64,000 bases of DNA from Magnetofaba australis IT-1 (GTDB lineage: Bacteria > Pseudomonadota > Magnetococcia > Magnetococcales > Magnetococcaceae): assembly GCF_002109495.1 (NCBI RefSeq), contig NZ_LVJN01000020.1:976300-1040299 (forward strand), written 5' to 3'. Positions 55,243 to 63,725 of the stretch are shown here, in pieces. Below the pieces are notes generated by a model that saw only the letters and a list, made by a program, of their open reading frames with translations, was not told where the DNA came from and did not search any database. Position numbers and translations under genes: made by a program. Positions within the stretch are counted from its first letter, which is position 1. Each line of letters begins with the position of its first letter.

Positions 55243-58038
55243 CTATGGGAAGACGCTAGGCTGCGAGGCGGGGGGCTCCGGGGCGTCGTCGGCGGCGTGC
55301 TGGGCGCTGTGGAACCGCTCGAGGAAGGCCAGCAGCTCTTTTTTGCGGATGGGCTTGGTCAGGTGCCCATCGCAGCCAGCCTCTTCGGAGTGGCGGTGCG
55401 CGTCGTCAAAGGCGTGGGCTGAGAGCGCCCAGATTGGCGCGCGCGCGCGGCCATTGCGGCGTTCCCATTGGCGGATGTGGCGGGTTGCGGCATAGCCGTC
55501 CATGCGCGGCATCTGCACATCCATCAGCACCAAGTCAAATCGTCGTAGCGCATACTGCTTGACCGCCTCCTCGCCATTGCGGGCAAACGTGAGGCTGTGC
55601 GGCGTTTTGCTCAAATAGGCTTTGAGCAGCATGATGTTGTCTTCCGAGTCCTCGGCAATCAGAATTTTCAGCCCGTTTGCCGCGGGCGTCTGCTCATCTG
55701 TCTGCGCCTCGTGAGCCGCTGTGGTTGGCGCGCTGGTGGGGGGCAGAGGAAGCTCCACACGAAACAGACTGCCGCGCCCTGGCGCGCTCTCCAGCGTAAT
55801 CTCTCCCTCCATGCGCTCGATCAGGCGCTTGCAGATGCTCAAGCCCAGGCCTGTGCCGCCGTACTGCCGGGAAATGCCGCTATCGGCTTGGGAGAAGGGC
55901 TGGAAAATGGACTGCTGATGCTTGGGCGCGACGCCAATGCCGGAGTCGGCCACTTCAAAGCCATAGTGCGTGGGGGAGAGCGGGGCGCCGCGCAGACGCA
56001 CCGAACCCTTTTGGGTGAATTTAATGGCGTTGCCCACCAGATTGATCAGCACCTGCCGCAGGCGAGAGGCGTCGCCCAGGCGCCACGGCGCGGGACCAAC
56101 ATCACACACGGCGCTCAGCTCCAGCCCCTTTTGCGTCGCCTTCTGCTGGAAAATCCGCGTCACATCGGCCATGAGCGCGTTCAACTCAAACGGCTCTTGC
56201 CCCAGGGTCATCTCACCGGCTTCGATTTTAGACAGATCCAGAATATCGTTGATCAGGCTCAGCAGGCCTTCCCCCGCGCTCACCGAGGTGGCCAGATAAT
56301 CTCGTTTGGCCGCATCGCTCTCCTGTTCAAGCAGCAGTTCGCTGATGCCCATGATGACGTTCATGGGGGTGCGGATTTCATGGCTCATGGCGGCCAGGAA
56401 CTGGGTCTTGGCGGCGTTGGCCTGCTCGGCGGCATGACGCGCCTGCTCGGCGCGCTCCTGCTGTCTGCGTTCGGTCATATCCTGCACCGCGCCTTCAATG
56501 AGGCGGCCTTTGCCGCTGGTGACCACCGGATAGGCGTTGACCATGGCCGCGAACGTAGAACCGTCGCGACGGCGCAGAGTGATGTCGTAGTTGATGATGG
56601 CGTGGTTGCGCATCAAGCGGAGCATCAGGCGTTTGCGTTCGGACTGCCGGGGGAACACCCGCTTCATCCAGTCTTCGCTGGCGATGAGGTTGCGCGGCGC
56701 GCCATAGCCGAGCATTTGCGCCAATGCCGGATTGGCGGTGATCAGCACGCCGCTGGAGGAGATCTGAAAGATCCCTTCCACGGAATTTTCAAAGATGCTG
56801 CGATACTTCTGCTCCGCCAACCGCATGGCGAAGTCCGCCTGTTGCAATCGTTCTGTCATCTCATTGAATGAGCGGGCTAATTCTCCAATCTCGTCGGTGC
56901 TTTCAATGGCCACGCGCTTGGAGAGGTCTTGGGTGTTGGCCACCGCGCGCATGCGCTCGGTCATGCGGATGATGGGCTGGGTGATGAAACGCCCCAACCA
57001 CAATGTGACCAACACGGTGATGAGCAAACCGATCCCAAGCCCCGCCCCTTGCAACCACAGAATGTGGCCGGTTTGGGCAATGACCTGGGCATGGGGGATG
57101 TAGGCGGCCAGCGTCAGCGGCGCGCCTTCGATGAGAGAATAGCTGCTAAACCGCGCCAGGTAGGAGACATCCGCGCGGGTGACGCTTTGCATGGCGGCGC
57201 GATTATGGCGACTCAGGGCGGCGAATATGGCCTGGCGGCTGGCTGCGTGCTGGGGATGGCTGGAAACCAGCGCGACGCCATCTTCGGTCAGAATTTCAAT
57301 TTCGACATGGGTGCGTTCAAAAAAGCGATGTAAGCGCTGGTTATCGATGGGGCGGCGATATTGGATAACGGCCCCGGGGAGGGTTTTGAGCTGGTAGGCG
57401 TTATCCGGATCTTCCACCTGGATGCGCACGGGCTGCGCATCTTGCAGATAGAGTTGCTGTTCACGGCGTACTGCGGTGGCGCCGATCTGTGGCGGCGAGG
57501 ACATCTCCGCCATCAGCGACTGTTCCGCGGGGGCTTTGCGCCACAGTTCATCGGAAAAGCGCACCAATCCCGCGTCATCACGTGGGGTGAAGACGGAGAG
57601 GCCGTTACCCTCCTCCTTGAGCAGCAGAATCTGATGCTGTCTGCCAATCGCGCTGAGGCGGCCATCCTCCCACAGCGCCGCCAGATCGCCCGGTTGAGTC
57701 TGCAATGTTTGCCGCAGATGCTGAATCAGGCGAATGCGTAGGGTATAGGCCAACTCCTGAGTGGCGGCCTGTTCTCCCTGTGCGGTCAGGTTGTGCAACG
57801 CCGTGACCATGCGGCGGACCTCTGGCGTGCTGGCTTCCGCTTCCAGAGTGGTGTCCAACGCCCGCGCGCTGGCGCTTAACTCTTTGACCAACAGGGCCAG
57901 AGCGCTGTCGAGCTTTTCACGCGCGCGGTCGCGGTGGTCCACATAGGTGATCCACACCGCTGAGGCCCCGGCGAACAGCGCCACCAGGAACACGGTGGAG
58001 AGCGTGACCAATAACAGTTTGTGTTGAAGAGAGCGCAT
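55243..58038 (-). CDS. Hybrid histidine kinase paired with a periplasmic binding protein
   Basis: A 931-residue membrane sensor: helix 1 (~8-30), periplasmic domain (~31-327), helix 2 (~328-350), HAMP (~350-403), PAS (~408-525), HisKA with His553 ([10 protein letters not shown]), HATPase (~655-765) and a receiver with Asp840 (LVLMDVQMPRMDG). The start is ATG 58038, thirteen bases after the binding-protein gene stop, so the two form an operon in which the soluble protein probably presents a ligand to the periplasmic domain, as in LuxP/LuxQ. There is no HPt domain; phosphate could pass to an external HPt. Confidence 0.88.
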   Translation of the reverse strand: MRSLQHKLLLVTLSTVFLVALFAGASAVWITYVDHRDRAREKLDSALALLVKELSASARALDTTLEAEASTPEVRRMVTALHNLTAQGEQAATQELAYTLRIRLIQHLRQTLQTQPGDLAALWEDGRLSAIGRQHQILLLKEEGNGLSVFTPRDDAGLVRFSDELWRKAPAEQSLMAEMSSPPQIGATAVRREQQLYLQDAQPVRIQVEDPDNAYQLKTLPGAVIQYRRPIDNQRLHRFFERTHVEIEILTEDGVALVSSHPQHAASRQAIFAALSRHNRAAMQSVTRADVSYLARFSSYSLIEGAPLTLAAYIPHAQVIAQTGHILWLQGAGLGIGLLITVLVTLWLGRFITQPIIRMTERMRAVANTQDLSKRVAIESTDEIGELARSFNEMTERLQQADFAMRLAEQKYRSIFENSVEGIFQISSSGVLITANPALAQMLGYGAPRNLIASEDWMKRVFPRQSERKRLMLRLMRNHAIINYDITLRRRDGSTFAAMVNAYPVVTSGKGRLIEGAVQDMTERRQQERAEQARHAAEQANAAKTQFLAAMSHEIRTPMNVIMGISELLLEQESDAAKRDYLATSVSAGEGLLSLINDILDLSKIEAGEMTLGQEPFELNALMADVTRIFQQKATQKGLELSAVCDVGPAPWRLGDASRLRQVLINLVGNAIKFTQKGSVRLRGAPLSPTHYGFEVADSGIGVAPKHQQSIFQPFSQADSGISRQYGGTGLGLSICKRLIERMEGEITLESAPGRGSLFRVELPLPPTSAPTTAAHEAQTDEQTPAANGLKILIAEDSEDNIMLLKAYLSKTPHSLTFARNGEEAVKQYALRRFDLVLMDVQMPRMDGYAATRHIRQWERRNGRARAPIWALSAHAFDDAHRHSEEAGCDGHLTKPIRKKELLAFLERFHSAQHAADDAPEPPASQPSVFP

Positions 58039-58051
58039 AAGGCGAGCGGGG

Positions 58052-59002
58052 TTAACGAATATGCTGTTTGGACAGATTTTCAACGGCGCCCAGATTCGTG
58101 TTGTCGATGATGCCGATGCCGGTGTTGATATCGGGCGGCGAGAGCTTATAGCGATGCGCCAGCACCAGAAGCTCCACGGCGAAACGACCCTGCATGTAGG
58201 GCTGTTGATCGACCGTGAAATCCAGCAGTCCATCCCGGATTAGGGCGGCGGTGAATGGGCTGAGATCAAAACTGGCGAAATAGAGGGGCGCGCCGCGCTG
58301 TTTGATGACGCGGCCGATGGGGTGGGTGGCCTCTGGCCCCAGCGAAATGACGGCGGCCAGATCCGGGCGCATCCGCCAGTAGGCGGCGAACTGTTCATCC
58401 AATGTCTGTTCGCCCATGGCCAGGTTCAGGCGCTCAACAATGCAGCCGCTTCCGCCCAGCACTTCGGAGATGCCGGCAAAGCGCGATTCCAATCCTGCAT
58501 GGCCCGCTTGTTGGGTGACCACCACTACGCGCCCATGGAGTTTGCCGCGCTCAAGCATCCGTTTTGCCATGGCGCGTCCCGCGGCATGGTCATCCATGCC
58601 GACATAGGCCAGATAGGGGTTGCGCGCGCGATCATCATCGGCAGGGCGGGTGTTGACGGCAATGACGGGGACGCCTTGTTTACGCGCCTGCTTGAGCAAG
58701 CGGCTAAAGTCATGGCGATCGGACACCGTGATTGCAACGCCCGCAGGCTGTTGCCCCAAGGCGCTTTCAAACAGCTCCATCTGGCGCACATGATCATTCA
58801 CCCGTTCCGGCGCCAGGATGGTCAGTTTGACGCCCTGCATGGCGGCGGCGTCGGCGGCGCCTTTGAAGGGGACCCGCCAGAAGGGATCGGTTACGCCTGC
58901 GTGAGAGATGAAAAAGTAGTGCTCGGCGTCGGCCTCTTGCGCCCATGTGGGCAGCGGCCAGGTGAGCAGCATCATGATGATCAGCAGGTGGCGCACGCGC
59001 AT
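58052..59002 (-). CDS. Periplasmic sugar-binding-type protein (Peripla_BP_4, TorT/LuxP-like)
   Basis: A 316-residue exported protein with a Sec signal (MRVRHLLIIMMLLTWPLPTWA-Q, cleavage ~22). Two-lobed type I fold segments include ISHAGVTDPFWRVPFKGAAD, GVAITVSDRHDF, GVPVIAVNTRPADDD, YVGMDDHAAGRAMAKRML and LLDFTVDQQPYMQGRFAVELL. No ABC transporter gene is beside it; the partner is the hybrid kinase downstream, so the role is sensing, not uptake. The ligand (sugar, autoinducer or other) is not readable. Confidence 0.85.
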   Translation of the reverse strand: MRVRHLLIIMMLLTWPLPTWAQEADAEHYFFISHAGVTDPFWRVPFKGAADAAAMQGVKLTILAPERVNDHVRQMELFESALGQQPAGVAITVSDRHDFSRLLKQARKQGVPVIAVNTRPADDDRARNPYLAYVGMDDHAAGRAMAKRMLERGKLHGRVVVVTQQAGHAGLESRFAGISEVLGGSGCIVERLNLAMGEQTLDEQFAAYWRMRPDLAAVISLGPEATHPIGRVIKQRGAPLYFASFDLSPFTAALIRDGLLDFTVDQQPYMQGRFAVELLVLAHRYKLSPPDINTGIGIIDNTNLGAVENLSKQHIR

Positions 59003-59141
59003 GGGGAGATTCCTACAAAAAGAAAGGGGAAGTTGCAGACCTTCCGCGCACTGTACACGTTACCATTTTCTTATATAGCGATCCATGATGCTGCAGTGGG
59101 CAACCTGTTAATTCTCGGAGTCCAGTGTGTGAAATGACCTG

Positions 59142-59171
59142 TTTGACGCGCTAAGATGTGTCAAATAACAT
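59142..59171 (+). promoter_or_regulatory. Predicted promoter with overlapping inverted repeat for the copper receptor gene
   Basis: TTGACG (59143-59148) and TAACAT (59166-59171) are spaced 17 bases, a fair sigma-70 match. TTTGAC (59142-59147) and GTCAAA (59160-59165) are inverted repeats lying over the -35 box and spacer, where a repressor could bind. The start codon is 78 bases downstream. Confidence 0.4.
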
Positions 59172-59248
59172 ATTGAAAATAAATGTTTTTAATGGGATTT
59201 TTCTGGGCTTGGGGGGGCTCTGACCACTGCCTGAAACCCGGAGAGAAA

Positions 59249-61345
59249 ATGAAAAGAACAGTGAGTGTTGTCGCCCTGATCGGGGCGCATTTGGGGGCGG
59301 CGAGCGCGTTTGCCCAGTCAGTGACCGAGCCTGTGGCGCAGCTCCCCGGCATCGTGGTGGAGGATAGCCGTCTCTCCGAGCCCGGTGTGGCGGAGTTGAC
59401 CCTGGAGGAGCGCGCCAAGGGACCGGTGAGTGATGGCGGCGAGCTGCTCAAAACCACCCCGGGGGTGGCGGGCAGTCGTTTGGGCGGCCACGGCATGGAC
59501 CCGGCTATTCGCGGGCAGGCGCAAAATCGCATCAACGTGCTGGTGGACGGCGCCTATCTGTTCGGCGGTTGCCCCAACCGCATGGATCCGCCCACTGCCT
59601 ACGCCACCTCGGAGACCTATGACGCCATGCGCGTGATCAAGGGCGCGCAATCGTTGCAATATGGTCCCGGCGGCGGCGGCGGTACGGTGCTGTTCACCCG
59701 CAATGCGCCGCAAGCGGACGCCCAGCATCCCGTGAGCGGGCGTGTGGGCGGCGGTTATCGCGGCAACAGCGATGCGGTGGAGGGGTATCTGGATGCGGCG
59801 GCCAGCTCCGAGAAGGCGTATGTGCGCGTCATCGGCGCCCACGGACGCGGCTCCGACTACGACGATGGCGACGGCAATGCGGTGCGCGCGCAGTATCGTG
59901 AGAGCACCGGCAATCTGATTCTCGGTTGGCGTCCCGATGGCAAAACCCATCTGGAAGCGGGTTTTGAAGGGGTGCGGGCGCGGGATTTGACCTATGCCGG
60001 CGCCGGCATGGATACGCCCTATACCGATATGGATACCTGGCGCTTGAAGGCGTCGCATCAGTTCGCCACAGACTGGCTGCAGGGGGTGGATTTCAAACTC
60101 TCCCACGCCGCGGTGGATCACCTGATGGACAACTACACCCTGCGCGACTACCCCAGCGCCATGATGCTGATGCGCGCGCCGTCGGACTCCGACACCCTTA
60201 CCGCCGCGTTGGGGGTGGATCTGGCGGCGGGCGATCACATGGTGCGCGTGGGGGTGGACTACCTGCGCAATGATCGCGACGCCGAGCGTTTTCGCAAATC
60301 CACCACCAGCGCCGAGTTCACCCAATCCTACCTATGGCCCGACGTGCGCATTGAGCAGATCGGCCTGTATGGCGAGGATGAGTGGGCTATTGATGGCGCG
60401 CGGCGGCTTAAGTTGGGGCTGCGTTACGACCACGTCAGCGCCAGCGCGGGCAAAGCGGATCTTACCCCCAACGATCCCCTGGGCGGCGTGGCCAAGCTCA
60501 GCGCCGCCGGTCTCTACGCCATCTACTATGGGACCACCGAGACCTCTTTCTCAGAGAACAATATCAGTGGATTGGCCCGGTTTGAGCACGACATTCTGGG
60601 CGGTGACGGCGTGTTCTATGCGGTGGCCAGCCGCACCGTGCGCACCGGCGACGCCAATGAGCGCTACATGGCCTCCAATAACAACATGAGCACCGACTCG
60701 CGCTGGGTAGGCAACCCCGCCATCGAGCCGGAGAAGCACCATCAGGTGGAGATTGGCGCACAGATTCAGCGCGGTCCGTGGGATCTGGACGTGAGCCTCT
60801 ATCATGACCGCGTCAGCGACTTCATTCTGCGCGATCGAGACCACGGCGCCAGCGGCGCGGGCAACGCCACTATCTATCGCAACATCAACGCCTCTCTGAC
60901 CGGTGGCGAAGCCGCCTTCAACTGGCGTTGGAATCCGCAACTGCGCAGCGGGATCAACCTGAGCTACGTGTATGGCGAGGATCGTACCGATAATCGTCCG
61001 CTGCCGCAGATTCCGCCGCTGGAGGCGGCGCTGACCGTGGACTACGCCCGCAGCGCCTGGAGCGTGGGCGCCCGCGCCCGTCTGGCGGCGCAGCAGAATC
61101 GCGTGGATGACGACGCCGCCACCGGGACCGGTCTCGATAGCGGGCAGACGGCTGGATTCCAAACGCTTGATCTCTATGGCTCCTATCGTTGGGATAATGG
61201 CCTAAAGCTCAAACTCGGTGTGGACAATCTGCTGGATCAAACCTACGCTGAGCATATGAATCGCAGCAGCGCGTTTGACGTGACCCAGACACAAGTGAAC
61301 GAGGCGGGACGCAGTCTCTGGATGACCCTGGGCTGGGTCTTCTAA
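59249..61345 (+). CDS. TonB-dependent copper receptor (OprC/NosA-like)
   Basis: A 698-residue outer-membrane beta-barrel with a signal peptide (MKRTVSVVALIGAHLGAASAFA). The plug domain has LKTTPGVAGSRLGGHGMDPAIRG, NVLVDGAYLFGGCPNRMDPPTA and MRVIKGAQSLQYGPGGGGGTVLF; the GCPNRMDPPTAY stretch is characteristic of TonB-dependent copper receptors. The barrel ends in an aromatic residue (LGWVF). ATG 59249 has GGAGAG just upstream; the frame from 59183 is not needed. It probably imports copper, possibly for cuproenzymes. Confidence 0.88.
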   Translation: MKRTVSVVALIGAHLGAASAFAQSVTEPVAQLPGIVVEDSRLSEPGVAELTLEERAKGPVSDGGELLKTTPGVAGSRLGGHGMDPAIRGQAQNRINVLVDGAYLFGGCPNRMDPPTAYATSETYDAMRVIKGAQSLQYGPGGGGGTVLFTRNAPQADAQHPVSGRVGGGYRGNSDAVEGYLDAAASSEKAYVRVIGAHGRGSDYDDGDGNAVRAQYRESTGNLILGWRPDGKTHLEAGFEGVRARDLTYAGAGMDTPYTDMDTWRLKASHQFATDWLQGVDFKLSHAAVDHLMDNYTLRDYPSAMMLMRAPSDSDTLTAALGVDLAAGDHMVRVGVDYLRNDRDAERFRKSTTSAEFTQSYLWPDVRIEQIGLYGEDEWAIDGARRLKLGLRYDHVSASAGKADLTPNDPLGGVAKLSAAGLYAIYYGTTETSFSENNISGLARFEHDILGGDGVFYAVASRTVRTGDANERYMASNNNMSTDSRWVGNPAIEPEKHHQVEIGAQIQRGPWDLDVSLYHDRVSDFILRDRDHGASGAGNATIYRNINASLTGGEAAFNWRWNPQLRSGINLSYVYGEDRTDNRPLPQIPPLEAALTVDYARSAWSVGARARLAAQQNRVDDDAATGTGLDSGQTAGFQTLDLYGSYRWDNGLKLKLGVDNLLDQTYAEHMNRSSAFDVTQTQVNEAGRSLWMTLGWVF

Positions 61346-61383
61346 CCTCGACACAAGTTGCGTCAGCACATGGGGAAATTGCG

Positions 61384-61439
61384 CCGGGTGACGGGATGTT
61401 ATATATTAGTATATAATGTTATAGCGTCGTGTCACCCGG
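61384..61439 (+). promoter_or_regulatory. Promoter region with two nested inverted repeats before the CZB gene
   Basis: The outer repeats CCGGGTGAC (61384-61392) and GTCACCCGG (61431-61439) are perfect. Between them TTATATATTAGTATATAA (61399-61416) is a perfect seven-base palindrome, and a consensus TATAAT lies at 61412-61417 with GTGACG as a possible -35 box 18 bases before. The left outer arm overlaps that -35, suggesting operator control. Confidence 0.5.
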
Positions 61440-61457
61440 TCGTTCCAGGAGAGCGCC

Positions 61458-62324
61458 ATGACCACATTCGGATCCTTTGCGCATCGTATTGACGATTGTG
61501 ACGGCTTGGATCTGCGTCATGCGCGTCTGCTCCACCTGGGCTGGGAGATGAGCCTGGACAACGCTCTGGAGAGCGCCCAGGGCGCGCCGGACTGGCCCAG
61601 CGCCGGACAGTGCGCGTTGGGTCAGTGGCTGCAAGCTGACGGTTTGCGCAAGTACCAGAACTTTCCCGATATCCTCCGTATTCAAGAGCTGCACACGGAT
61701 TTCCACAACGTGGCCGACTCCTGCCACCGTGCGGCGCAGCATGGCGATGGCGCCATCTTTACCGTGCAGCGGTCGCAACTGCGTCGTCATAGCCGTGAGA
61801 TCCTCTATCTGATCACCCTGTTGGAGCTGGAGTATCGACGCAGCTTGATCCCCGAAGCCTCCAAATTTTCTCCCATGGAGATACTCAAGCAGCTCTTTGC
61901 CGCCGGGCGGGAGAGTGGGCGTCAGGACCCTTTGCATGCGCGCTTGCAATTGAATCTCTCCAATGCGCGCCTGCTGCATCTGTTATGGGTGCAGGAGGAG
62001 ATGGAGATGGCGCTACACATGCATGCCGCGCCGGGGTCTGCACAATCTCAAAACACCTGTGAGTTGGGGGACTGGATCGCGCGGGTCGGGCTGCCGGATT
62101 ACGGTGACTTGGAGCCCATGCAGAAGTTGCAAACGGTGCATCACGCCTTCCATGAACAGGCGGCCAGTTCGCTGGACGCGCTGCGCAATCGTCGCTTTCA
62201 AAACTCCCGTGAAGCCTATGGCCGGATGCTGGAGTTGAGTCGGGAGGTGATCTATCTGCTCACCCATGTGGAGTGGCTTCTGGGCTTGGAGCAGTTGGCG
62301 GGAGAAGAGATAACAAATCCGTAA
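61458..62324 (+). CDS. Tandem CZB (chemoreceptor zinc-binding) domain protein
   Basis: A 288-residue soluble protein made of two CZB-like domains with no other domain. The 3His-1Cys zinc ligands are seen twice: His26, Cys52, His79, His83 and His174, Cys201, His228, His232, in HxxW, C-x-LG-W and HxxFH contexts. CZB domains bind zinc tightly and usually sit on chemoreceptors or diguanylate cyclases (DgcZ); a stand-alone double form suggests a metal sensor or buffer. It follows the copper receptor after 112 bases and has its own promoter. GGAGAG precedes the ATG. Confidence 0.75.
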   Translation: MTTFGSFAHRIDDCDGLDLRHARLLHLGWEMSLDNALESAQGAPDWPSAGQCALGQWLQADGLRKYQNFPDILRIQELHTDFHNVADSCHRAAQHGDGAIFTVQRSQLRRHSREILYLITLLELEYRRSLIPEASKFSPMEILKQLFAAGRESGRQDPLHARLQLNLSNARLLHLLWVQEEMEMALHMHAAPGSAQSQNTCELGDWIARVGLPDYGDLEPMQKLQTVHHAFHEQAASSLDALRNRRFQNSREAYGRMLELSREVIYLLTHVEWLLGLEQLAGEEITNP

Positions 62325-62433
62325 CATGTTGAAAGGATTTTACAAGAAATGGTTCCTCTGCGGGGGAACGGATGTGCGCATCGGCGACTCTGAGTGTCTA
62401 GTTAAATATTAGCATTCACTAATGGAGGATCCG

Positions 62434-63660
62434 ATGAATGCGACCAAGCAAAATAGTGTGGCCTATGCGCCGTTGATGTTTCTGGGCGCGCTGGGCAATG
62501 GCGGCTTAGCCGTCTCCTTTTTTGTGTGGCTCACTTTCGTGGCGCCGCACAAGGGCTCCATCATCATCTCTCAGGCCCACATCCAAGCGTTGTGGGAGCG
62601 TTCCGGTTGGGATGTGCGCGCGCTGCTGGCCATCGCCTTGACCGGCTTGATCCTGTTCACCCTGCGCCACTTTCAACGGCTGATCTGGAATCTGATCCAG
62701 TATCGTCGCTTCAAGCGCACCGAAGCCTACGCCAATCTCATCGGCGGCAACGCCGAGGCGTCGCTGATGGTGATTCCGCTGACTCTGGCGATGTCGGTGA
62801 ATGTCGTTCTGGCGGCGGGGGCGGCGCTGGTCCCGGGGCTGTGGGAGATGCGTGAGACGCTGTTCCCCTTCGCCATGGGAGCGTTTGCTCTGATTGGCGC
62901 GGCGGGGCTGCATCGCTATGTGGGCTACCTGTCGCGGGCCCTGACCAGCGGCGGCATCGACTGCGAAAAGAACAACAACTTCGCCCAATTGATGCCTGCG
63001 TTTGCTTTCGCCATGGTGGCGGTGGGGTTCGCCGCGCCCGCCGCCATGAGCCACGTCAAAGGGGTGTCGATGCTGGCGGCGGTGGGGGCGATCTTCTTCC
63101 TCAACGTGGCGGTGGCCATTGCGCTGATGAAGTTCATGACCAGCTTCCGCGCGGTGATGGCCAAGGGGGTGGATAAGGATACCAGCGTGACGCTGTGGAT
63201 CGTGATCCCGATTCTGACCCTGGTGGGCATCACCATCATCCGCGTGTTGCACGGCGTGCATCACCACCTGGGCGGGCCGATGTCGCCGGCGGGGCTGTTT
63301 CTGCTCACCACCACGCTGCTCTCCGGGCAGTTGCTGTTCGGCCTGATCGGCTGGATCACCATGCAGCGCAACGGCTTCTTCGCCGAGCGCAAATGCCGCT
63401 GCCATGTGAGCGACTACGCCCTGGTGTGCCCGGGGGTGGCGCTGTTCATCTTCGGCATGTTCTTCCTGTTCGCCGGGCTGGTGAAAAATGGCGTAGTGAC
63501 GCCGTTCTCGCCGCTCTTTTTCGTGCTGTTGGCGCCGCTGGCGTGGTTGCAGGTGAAGACCATCCTCACCCTGTTCAGCCTGGACCGGCAACTGCCGCGT
63601 CTGCGTGAGACCGGTGACGATGGCGTGTGGGCGGGACGTTGCCGCAAAGCCTGCGCCTGA
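62434..63660 (+). CDS. Ten-helix inner-membrane protein, function unknown
   Basis: A 408-residue protein with about ten membrane helices, starting at ATG 62434 after GGAGG. The N-terminal PLMFLGALGNGGLAVSFFVWLTFV and the cytoplasmic CRCHVSDYALVCPG loop with three Cys and one His are notable. The helix count matches TehA/SLAC1-type anion channels, and I have a weak memory of similar proteins annotated as TsoY family; neither is asserted. Its position after the copper receptor and the zinc-binding protein hints at metal or anion handling. Confidence 0.6.
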   Translation: MNATKQNSVAYAPLMFLGALGNGGLAVSFFVWLTFVAPHKGSIIISQAHIQALWERSGWDVRALLAIALTGLILFTLRHFQRLIWNLIQYRRFKRTEAYANLIGGNAEASLMVIPLTLAMSVNVVLAAGAALVPGLWEMRETLFPFAMGAFALIGAAGLHRYVGYLSRALTSGGIDCEKNNNFAQLMPAFAFAMVAVGFAAPAAMSHVKGVSMLAAVGAIFFLNVAVAIALMKFMTSFRAVMAKGVDKDTSVTLWIVIPILTLVGITIIRVLHGVHHHLGGPMSPAGLFLLTTTLLSGQLLFGLIGWITMQRNGFFAERKCRCHVSDYALVCPGVALFIFGMFFLFAGLVKNGVVTPFSPLFFVLLAPLAWLQVKTILTLFSLDRQLPRLRETGDDGVWAGRCRKACA

Positions 63661-63725
63661 TGCTTTGAGCAGGAGCGTTCTGGGATTATGCGATGGGAGA
63701 CGCCCAGCGTCTCCCGTCGTGATGT

